Positions 56,820 through 64,000 of a stretch of 64,000 nt of DNA are shown here, piece after piece. The DNA is from Liolophura sinensis (Eukaryota > Mollusca > Polyplacophora > Chitonida > Chitonidae): positions 24,265,295 to 24,329,294 of the forward strand of contig NC_088298.1 in the NCBI RefSeq assembly GCF_032854445.1. Reading direction: 5' to 3'. The translations under genes and the position numbers were made by a program. Under the pieces are notes generated by a model, which was not told where the DNA came from, ran no database searches, and saw nothing but the letters and a program-made list of their open reading frames with translations. Position 1 is the first letter of the stretch. Every line of letters begins with the position of its first letter.

Positions 56820-57252
56820 TCAGCAGGGCACTAACCAGGAAGCCAATCAACGTTCAGCAGGGCACTAACCAGGAAGCCAATCAATGTTCAGCAGGGCACT
56901 AACCAGGAAGCCAGTGAACGTTCAGCAGGGCACTAACCAGGAAGCCAATCAACGTTCAGCAGGGCACTAACCAGGAAGCCATTGAACGTTCAGCAGGGCA
57001 CTAACCAGGAAGCCAATCAACGTTCAGCAGGGCACTAACCAGGAAGCCAATCAACGTTCAGCAGGGCACTAACCAGGAAGCCAATCAACGTTCAAGAAGC
57101 CAATCAACGTTCAGCAGGGCAGTAACCAGGAAACCAATGAACATTCAGCAGGGCACTAACCAGGAAGCCAATGAATGTTCAGCAGAGCACTAACCAGGAA
57201 GCTAAAGAACATTCTGCAGGGCACTAACCAGAAAGCTAATGAACGTTCAGCA
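56820..57252. repeat. 34-bp tandem array, about 12.7 units
   Basis: Unit: CAGCAGGGCACTAACCAGGA and AGCCAATCAACGTT. One internal partial unit (about 57090-57105). The right-hand units are more diverged (AGCTAAAGAACATTC). Confidence 0.94.
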
Positions 57253-57764
57253 GAGGCGTGTATTCCCAGCATGTAAACCTCCTGAGTAATTCTCCTAATC
57301 AGTATGGACTGCGCATGCGCGCATATGTCAACCAGCAATGCTTTTGAGAAATATAGGAATTTACTGTTCACAAGAATCAAACTTGTTAAGAAACCGCTTT
57401 TGGGGCCATAAATTGCCACATCTTCACATTCAGTTATGTATTTCCCCGATCTTATTTTTATTAATAGTACATCGTTAGTCGTGCAGAAATGTGATTTTAT
57501 GGATCTCAGACATGAGCAATTTTGGATATTTTTGAAAAAGGGGGCACAGGAGATTTTCATTTCCACAGGGGTAGAAAGGCAAAGTAGATAAGTCTGACCG
57601 GTTCACTGGCCTGACTGGGCGAGTTGTTCCTTCTTCCATATATACCTCCATGGTTATGGCACAGTATTAAGTTTAAAGAAAAAATTCAAAATTCTTCCAG
57701 AAGTCTTCCTTGGTTCTGGAAATTGATTTAACCATGGGCCCAGTTCCACAAAGATGTTGTAGAT
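57253..57764. other. Stretch between arrays without recognised gene
   Basis: Contains GGGCCCAGTTCCACAAAG at about 57737, a one-sided match to the inverted-repeat element at 31513-31611. A 136-codon minus-strand ORF (57156-57566) overlaps the 34-bp array and has no supporting features. Confidence 0.4.
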
Positions 57765-59330
57765 GTATGATAGTGAGGATGGTGTTGCCTCTGACAATGA
57801 GGAGTGTGTTGTGCGTGATGATGATAGTGAGGATGGTGTTTCCTCTGACATTGATGGGTGTGTTGTTCTGGATGACGATTGTGAGGATGGTGTTGTCCCT
57901 GACAATGAGTGTGTTGTCCTTGATGATGATAGTTAGGATGGTGTTTTCCCTGACAATGAGGAGTGTGTTGTTCTGGATGACGATTGTGAGGATGGTGTTG
58001 TCCCTGACAATGAGTGTGTTGTCCTTGATGATGATAGTTAGGATGGTGTTTTCCCTGACAATGAGTAGTGTGTTTCTCTTGATGACAATAGTGAGGATGG
58101 TGTTGTCCCTGACAATGAGGAGTGTGTTGTTCTTTATGACGATAGTGAGGATGTGTTGCCTCTGACAATGAGTGTGTTGTTCTTGATGATAGTGAGGATG
58201 GTGTTGTCCCTGACAATGAGGAGTGTGTTGTTCTTGATGATAATAGTGAGGATGGTGTTGTCCCTGACAGTGAGTAGTGTGTTGTTCTTGATGACGATAG
58301 TGACAATGGTGTTGTCCCTGGCAGTGAGGAGTGTGGTGTTCTTGATGATGATAGTGAGGATGGTGTTGTCCCTGACAGTGAGGAGTGTGTTGTTCGTGAT
58401 GATGATAGTTAGAACTGTGTTGCCACTGACAATGAGGAGTGTGTTGTTCTTGATGAGGACAGTGAGGATGTGTTGTCTCTGACAATGAGTGTGTTGTTCT
58501 TGATGATTATAGTGAGCATGGTGTTGCCTCTGACAATGAGGAGTGTGTTGTTCTTGATGATCATAGTTATGATGGTGTTGCCCCTGACAATGAGGTGTGT
58601 GTTGTTCTTGATGATGATAGTTAGGATGGTGTTGTCCTTGACAACTTTTTGTGATGATGATAGTTAGAATGGTGTTGCCCCTGACAATAAGGAGTGTATT
58701 GTTCTTGATGAGGATGGTGTTGCCCCTGACAATGAGTGTGTTGTTCTTGATGACGATAGTGATGATGGTGTTGCCCCTGACAATGAGGAGTGTGTTGTTC
58801 TTGATGATGATAGTGAGGATGGTGTTGCCCCTGACAATGAGGAGTGTGTTGTTCTTGATGATCATAGTTATGATGGTGTTGTCCCTGACAATGAGGAGTG
58901 TGTTGTTCTTGATGATGATAGTGAGGATGGTGTTGCCCCTGACAATGAGGAGGGTGTTGTTCTTGATGATCATAGTTATGATGGTGTTGTCCCTGACAAT
59001 GAGGAGTGTGTTGTTCTTGATGATGATAGTGAGGATGGTGTTGTCCCTGACAATGAGGAGTGTGTTGTTCGTGATGATGATAGAATGGTGTTGCCACTGA
59101 CAATGAGTAGTGTGTTGTTCTTGATGAGGACAGTGAGGATGTGTTGCCTCTGACAATGAGTGTGTTGTTCTTGATGACGATAGTGATGATGGTGTTGCCC
59201 CTGACAATGAGGAGTGCGTTGTTCTTGGTGACGATTGTGAGGATGGTGTTGTCCCTGACAATGAGGAGTGTGTTGTTCTTGATGATGATAGTGAGGATGG
59301 TGTTGCCCCTGACAATGAGTGTGTTGTTCT
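57765..59330. repeat. 54-bp tandem array (51-bp variants), about 29 units
   Basis: Unit: GTTCTTGATGATGATAGTGA, GGATGGTGTTGCCCCTGACA, ATGAGGAGTGTGTT. Many units lack GAG (51 bp); a few have 1-base losses (GAGGATGTGTTG). Near-multiples of 3 keep long frames open, notably 407 codons on the minus strand in one of three open frames. One plus frame gives an acidic 18-residue repeat (VLDDDSEDGVAPDNEECV) but is broken by TAG where GAG became TAG and by the 1-base losses. Confidence 0.93.
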
Positions 59331-59744
59331 TCGCGTGGCATTCCTGAAGCAACTCACAGCATATTCCTTCTGGGCAGAGAATCTATGAAGTCCTACGCGA
59401 AGCCATCACAGCGCCTATCTATGCGTCAAAATGTCAGTTTGTCAGAGCATCCCCATACTAACGTAAGGTTAAGCTCACGGCCATAACTGATGAACAGTCC
59501 AAGAAAAGAGTCGGTTCCCAGGTTACCAAGGCAAAGAAAGTTAAATACCCCAGGAAGGATCAGAAACGTAACATTTCATGGCAACGTGATGTTTCAGGGC
59601 AACGTAAAGAATTGGAATCCCCAAGAGTTTCAAGCTTCTGAGATGTTACAGTATAGGGGCTTAGGGGCTTGTTGGTTGTCTGGAAAACTTGTCCAAGGAG
59701 AGCTTTTTGATAATAGCACATCATATACCTCTGTAAATTAACTA
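59331..59744. other. Stretch without confirmed gene
   Basis: Holds a 60-codon, Met-less, Lys/Arg-rich open stretch (59461-59643) without splice support. Otherwise nothing recognised. Confidence 0.35.
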
Positions 59745-59900
59745 TTCTTCTGGCTTCCTCTCCAGCCGTACGTGGGAAGGTCTTCCAGCAACTTGCTGAT
59801 GGCTCTGCCCGGTTTCCTCCCACGATAATGCTGGCCGCCGTCGTATAAGTGAAATATTTTTGAGTATGGCGTAAAACACCAATCAAATAAACAAATAAAC
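59745..59900 (+). mobile_element. SINE family A copy, head lost
   Basis: CTGGCTTCCTCTCCAGCCG, GATGGCTCTGCCCGGTTTCC, GCTGGCCGCCGTCGTATAAG, AGTATGGCGTAAAACACC, AATCAAATAAACAAATAAAC. A short internal deletion after GCTGATGG. Confidence 0.9.
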
Positions 59901-60529
59901 TATTCTTCTGTCGAATGGATTCCAAAATAGTCAGCATTGCGGTTGTACTTGGATTCTAGCCAAGACATTTATATGGCCCAAGAAACAAACATCAGATTTT
60001 TTTAATTATTGTAATACTTTTGGACCCCTTTAATAGCCAAAATCAAACTGATCCCACCGACAGTGGAAACCAGCTTGTTACTATTTTTACAGTGAACGAA
60101 TAAATTTTCATACACTGTTAGTTACCTCCCCTTTTCCATAAATGTACCAGAGTACTTTCCTTTGTTGCTGTGTTTTGTTGTTTTTTTTATTGTTTGTTAA
60201 TTTTGTTTTTCTTTTTTATTTGCTGTTTTTTGATTGTGTGTGACAGAGGCTCGTTATACTTGTTTCTGAAGTTTTTCTTGTTGACATTTTCAAAGCTCAT
60301 CTTGCTCCATAAGAATGTGTTCAATTGATCCAGCTTATACTTAAGCTCATAGTTTTACTGAAGATTTCAGAAAGTCAAATTCACATTTTCTTTGATTCAC
60401 CTTATCCAGGCCATTCTTTACAGCAATACCAAAAGGGCTGAAATACTGTCGACTCAGACTTTAACATTATTCGTGAATCCCTCCATGATCCGTTTAAAAA
60501 AAATAACGCTATAAATGTATAACATAGTG
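59901..60529. other. Intergenic stretch without recognised features
   Basis: AT-rich. No exon or repeat family recognised. Confidence 0.4.
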
Positions 60530-60600
60530 TACATTGCATGCCCTCCTTCGTCGTCATATGACTGAACAATTGTTACCTACGACGTTAAACCGCATCACTC
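60530..60600 (+). mobile_element. SINE family B 3' end
   Basis: CCTTCGTCGTCATATGACTG, AACAATTGTTACCTACGACG, TTAAACCGCATCACTCACTC. A 5'-truncated copy. Confidence 0.8.
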
Positions 60601-60798
60601 ACTCACTCGCACTTACTAGTGTTCCTATGGGTTAGTACATGTAATTTCATTATTATAATTTGTAATAATTTTTTAAAAAGATCGTATACTAGGCTTCAAG
60701 ACCGAATCGGGTCAAGCCTAGGATTTTGAAAAGCGGTAGTCTCCCAGAATCACGTTGCCGTGATATAGAAGCAAGCCGAGTCCACATTTTAGAAATCT

Positions 60799-60985
60799 CG
60801 CAAGTTCACGCAGGTTGGGTAGGCGCTCTCCCGAACTAACGTGGACAAAAGGCGGAATTTTTCGGTAACGATAACGGCTATGCGAGATATATATTAGGTC
60901 TAGCAAATACTGTAAAATATCGCCTTTTAGCTGCGTTAGTTTGCGACAACCCTCACCCAGTCTCGTTCATATCTGCGTGAACTCG
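60799..60985. mobile_element. Foldback MITE-like element, copy 2
   Basis: Outer ends CGCAAGTTCACGCAGG against CTGCGTGAACTCG; inner blocks GGACAAAAGGCGGAATTTTT against GTAAAATATCGCCTTTTAGC. Same arm order and motifs as copy 1 at 5741-5959. Confidence 0.75.
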
Positions 60986-61146
60986 ATGGACTGCTGAAAC
61001 GCCGGAGCAAAGCTGTGACACTTTTTCAAGGTTTAACGCCTGTTTGAAGCTATTTTCGGTATGTCTTAACACGACGATATTACGTAGTCACAAAACCCAT
61101 AAACAGTGTTCCACATCTCATTGGAAAAAGACCGTCCGATTCCACA

Positions 61147-61240
61147 TCCATTCGTTCTAAGCTCCCATTCCTTCTAAGCTCCCATTCCTTCTAAGCTTCC
61201 ATTCGTACTAAGCTGCCATTCGTTCTGAGCTTCAAGTCCG
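61147..61240. repeat. Short tandem repeat of about 17-19 bp, 5 copies
   Basis: CCATTCGTTCTAAGCTC with variants CCATTCCTTCTAAGC and CCATTCGTACTAAGCTG. Confidence 0.85.
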
Positions 61241-61575
61241 ACATTCATATACAAATCGTGAATCGTTTGACATGTATTAAGATTTTCGTTCAATGTATAG
61301 AAAGGATCAAGATATGCTCAATTCGTTGCATTTAAAAGGCCTTCATCCCTACTATCAGCGTTTTCGTTAGATGGAAGGACACTTCAAAGCAAGATTGCCA
61401 TTGACAAACTTTGCTGGTGCTCAAAGTTGGTGAGAATTGATAATAATAAACCTTATTTTGATGTTAAAAGAAGTTGCTTTTTTTATTATCTTGCCTATTT
61501 GGGGTGGCTATATTCTGAGGTGTTTTGACGAATTTAGGCTCCTGATGAGCGAATTATCAAATGTTATCTAAAGAA

Positions 61576-61690
61576 AGGATGGCCGTGGGTTCCGACTGGG
61601 TTTTGTCTGATTTCTTCCCATCATAAAGCTGGTCTCTGTCCTTAAGTGAAATATTTTTGAGTACGGCGTAAAACACTGATCAAAAAAGTT
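61576..61690 (+). mobile_element. SINE family A 3' half
   Basis: GGATGGCCGTGGGTTCC, TTCTTCCCATCATAAAGCTG, TTAAGTGAAATATTTTTGAG, GTAAAACACTGATCAAAA. Confidence 0.85.
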
Positions 61691-61763
61691 GATATGATGG
61701 TATACAAGAGAATGACCAGGGAATTTTATTAAATAGTATATATAAGATAGAAGTCTCAACGGA

Positions 61764-61935
61764 AGAACCTTAATTCCTGTTTTCTTGCTCTAAGCTTTCA
61801 GTCCTGCGCGCCAAGCGAGGTAGCGACTATAGTACCATTTTTAAAGTCTTTGGGATGACTTAACCTGTGATTGATCTCAGGCTTCCCAATTTCGGGGTGG
61901 ACAATCTAACCATTGGCCAACGAAGCGGTTCTCCA
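61764..61935 (-). mobile_element. SINE family B, head half (antisense)
   Basis: AATTCCTGTTTTCTTGCTCT, GCGCCAAGCGAGGTAGCGAC, AAAGTCTTTGGGATGACTTA, CCTGTGATTGATCTCAGG (inverted B box), CTAACCATTGGCCAACGAAG (inverted A-box region). Confidence 0.87.
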
Positions 61936-62055
61936 TGCACAGTCGTCCACACAACTCGACAAAAGTGCAGTTAAACTCGGATAGACTACATCTCAATCAA
62001 GTCAGTCCAACATATATGCAGAGGTCGTATATGATTGGTCATTTCTTTCATGGAA

Positions 62056-62303
62056 TGGGGCCTCAGTGGCCGAGGGGGGGGGGGGGGTTAGCCCGCCACG
62101 CGGCCGAATGACTCATGGGCCTCTCGCCAATGCGGTGGCCGTGAGTTCTAGTCCTCTCTGGTCGTACGTGGGAACGTTTGCCGGCAACCCATGGATAGTA
62201 GTGGGTTCATGTCCGGTTTCCACCCAGCACAAAGTAGGCTGTCTTCGCCTTAGTGAAATATTCTTGATTATTGCGTAAAACACGAATCAAATAAATAAAT
62301 AAA
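62056..62303 (+). mobile_element. SINE family A, full length with G14 in the head
   Basis: Head GGGGCCTCAGTGGCC, then 14 G where other copies read the A-box CTCAG-GTTAGC. Then TTAGCCCGCCACGCGGCC, GCGGTGGCCGTGAGTTC, TTCCACCCAGCAC, TTAGTGAAATATTCTTG, AACACGAATCAAATAAATAA. Confidence 0.9.
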
Positions 62304-63029
62304 ACCTTTCATGGTGGTATGACTTCATACATGTCTTACGTTATAACGGTGGCTTGCTGATCACTGTTGTGATTAACTAACGCCATACTCAAGCCATGGC
62401 GTGGACTGCCCGGAGTAAACCATTGACTTTGGGCTTGTTACTGACGAACTTTCCCATATGTTACGCTAGGGGTTTTATCAGGTGCAGGACTGCAGTTGTT
62501 TTCTCCTGGTATTGCTCGGTTTTTGTCCACTCAAAACATGAACTCTGCCTCCATGTATATTCTTGGAAATTCTCATTCAAGGAAATATACGCTTGGAGAA
62601 ATACGGAAGAAATACGAAATTTTTGAAAAACAAGGTAACAATTTAAAATGCAAAGCATGACATTTATTGAAAAGCTTTCTGTAAGACTATTCTTTACCTC
62701 AGGCAAGAAAAAGTTGTTCCTCTCGGGCCCCCTCTTGCATTGTTAGTTATGCTTTTGAATTTGATAATGATTCTGCTTTAAATTCGACAAGCCCATGATG
62801 CTACGCCTACTAGGTTTACATATCACAAAATAATGCCATTGACTTAAACCAGAGTAATTGTCTCTAACTGATATGTGTATATCATGGAAATATATTGGCG
62901 AACATGGTACACATCTCGTCACCTAGATAAGATGCCTAGTATATATTATGCAAGCGTTCTATGGGGCCGTCTTCATCTCGACTCTGTGTAAGGTGTTCTT
63001 CGCAAGAGACCTGTTGATCAGGGCCCATT
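62304..63029. other. 3' flank of the WAP gene
   Basis: No exon recognised. Probably includes the 3' UTR of the minus-strand WAP gene next to its stop codon. Confidence 0.45.
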
Positions 63030-64000
63030 TTAGACAGGCCACATGCACCTCATTCCCCCGCAACTGTTTCGGCAGCATTTCGAATCTCCACGACAATCGC
63101 TGTCCACACGACAGTTGCTGAACCTGTGAAAACCGCAGTTATTTGGAGCAACCTTTGTGCGTACGCTATGAAAGTTTCTTCCTCGAGCACGGTTGAAGCT
63201 ATGACTTCCGGTGGCGTGTCGGACAGAACGCGCCGCTGGGATAGCTGGGCAAGTTCCAGCTTTGGTTGTTGGCGCCATTGTCGCAATGGGGTTGACGCAC
63301 TTCTTGGCACAGCCAACGGAACAGCATTTCATGCCGTCCACCTCACAGTCATTGTCCATGTTGCATTCGACAACGCAGTTCGTGTCGATGTCCGGTGAGA
63401 AAGACGGACAAATTCCAGGGCGAGCGTTGACAAAAGCCTGGCTGATGACTGGATTTTCACATTCCTGACAATTGCCCACTGGACAGCATAGCTGAGAGTC
63501 CCCACAGTTGTTGTCCATTTCGCACGCCGTGCCGCACGCCATGCCCGGGTCAAAATCAACATTCGGGCACACTGCGCGCGATCGCAGCACGTCTCTCTCG
63601 CTCCCCCCATTGTGTCGCACCTGCATTCTCGTGCCCATCAATGCGGATGGAAGTGACATGACGGTGATGGGATCCATGCAGCCAAAACCTCTCCCGTGTG
63701 CGCAACATTTCATTGCGCCCGAGCACTCGGAGTCAACAGAACACGCGACGGCTTCAGCGACAGTGAAGTTGGTGGCCATGGTAGGGCAAACGCCGTCCTT
63801 TGCCGCAGAGGCTGCGCCAGCAGAGGCTGCGCCAGCAGACGCCGAAGCGTTGGCGCTGACAGTGGCGTTGGCTGCAGTAGCTGTTCTGGCTCTCATTTCT
63901 TTTTCGTTCGACAGGCCCACTATCGATACTGGATTCACACAAACTTTTCCACAAGGAAAATAGCAGCACCTCTGATTACCTTCGCAGTCGTTGTTGGCTG
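63030..64000 (-). CDS. Multi-WAP (four-disulfide core) secreted protein, C-terminal part
   Basis: One open frame from the window edge to TAA at 63030-63032, so N-terminally incomplete; no intron seen. Five WAP-type units: a partial one at the edge (DCEGNQRCC then C-G-K-V-C-V-N-P); a six-Cys unit; two canonical eight-Cys units (MDNNCGDSQLCCPVGNCQEC; MDNDCEVDGMKCCSVGCAKK); and a last eight-Cys unit with about 38 residues, many basic, inserted between Cys 1 and Cys 2. An Ala/Ser-rich linker (ASASAGAASAGAASAAK) with NAT and NAS sequons separates units 1 and 2. WAP proteins are secreted, often protease inhibitors; in molluscs perlwapin-type proteins occur in nacre. A shell-matrix role is inferred, not shown. 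Confidence 0.88.
   Translation of the reverse strand, partial: ANNDCEGNQRCCYFPCGKVCVNPVSIVGLSNEKEMRARTATAANATVSANASASAGAASAGAASAAKDGVCPTMATNFTVAEAVACSVDSECSGAMKCCAHGRGFGCMDPITVMSLPSALMGTRMQVRHNGGSERDVLRSRAVCPNVDFDPGMACGTACEMDNNCGDSQLCCPVGNCQECENPVISQAFVNARPGICPSFSPDIDTNCVVECNMDNDCEVDGMKCCSVGCAKKCVNPIATMAPTTKAGTCPAIPAARSVRHATGSHSFNRARGRNFHSVRTKVAPNNCGFHRFSNCRVDSDCRGDSKCCRNSCGGMRCMWPV

Noticed and set aside
57156-57566. 136-codon minus-strand ORF
   Set aside because: Overlaps the 34-bp array, no recognisable domain, no splice borders.
58134-59357. 407-codon minus-strand ORF (NNTLLIVRGNT-type repeats)
   Set aside because: All three minus frames of the 54-bp unit are stop-free, so the length says nothing about coding. 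No splice or start context.
59461-59643. 60-codon Lys/Arg-rich plus-strand open stretch
   Set aside because: No Met start, no credible acceptor or donor, and an internal CATGGCAACGTGATGTTTCA-type near-repeat. More likely chance.

Overview
The window looks like a repeat-rich, intron-rich genome of a marine lophotrochozoan, most likely a mollusc, with a brachiopod-like relative possible. The reasons are spliceosomal introns with GT/AG borders, many copies of a tRNA-headed SINE whose 3' tail reads like GTATAAGTGAAATATTCTTG, a second tRNA-derived SINE family, small inverted-repeat (MITE-like) elements, and a multi-WAP secreted protein of the kind known from molluscan shell matrices. Nothing bacterial or viral was seen.

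Gene 1 (minus strand, about 43.8 kb down to 2.8 kb) is the main gene. Twelve exons can be joined with consistent phases at every junction into a protein of about 592 residues. It has an Ala/Leu-rich N-terminal segment, two short coiled coils, Ser/Cys-rich linkers and a C-terminal-half CAP-Gly domain (G-K-N-D-G motif) split over two exons. Its CpG-rich start lies at 43.7-44.0 kb, with a YY1-like element just upstream of the ATG. I do not recognise the exact family. About 41 kb of genomic DNA encodes only about 1.8 kb of CDS, and the introns are packed with satellites.

Tandem arrays, about 30% of the window: 37 bp (0.8-1.5 kb), 45/44 bp (6.9-7.8), 28 bp (10.0-14.9), 95 bp (14.9-16.9), 104 bp (18.1-19.0), 116 bp (23.7-25.1), 41 bp (28.9-29.2), 25 bp (29.8-30.0), 91 bp (33.6-37.0), 40 bp (39.4-40.3), 43 bp (49.9-50.6), 23 bp (54.1-55.4), 34 bp (56.8-57.3) and 54 bp (57.8-59.3). 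At least two of them (37 and 23 bp) are plainly amplifications of an internal piece of the SINE in which they lie. The long ORFs in these regions are repeat artefacts.

From 44 to 63 kb the window is mostly intergenic or intronic. It holds a diverged long inverted repeat (45.9-46.6 kb), SINE and MITE copies, and weak candidate exons of a possible plus-strand gene (49.6, 52.6 and 53.7 kb). At the right edge (63.03-64.00 kb, minus strand) is the C-terminal part of a secreted multi-WAP (perlwapin-like) protein that runs off the window. The two supported genes show no evident functional link.
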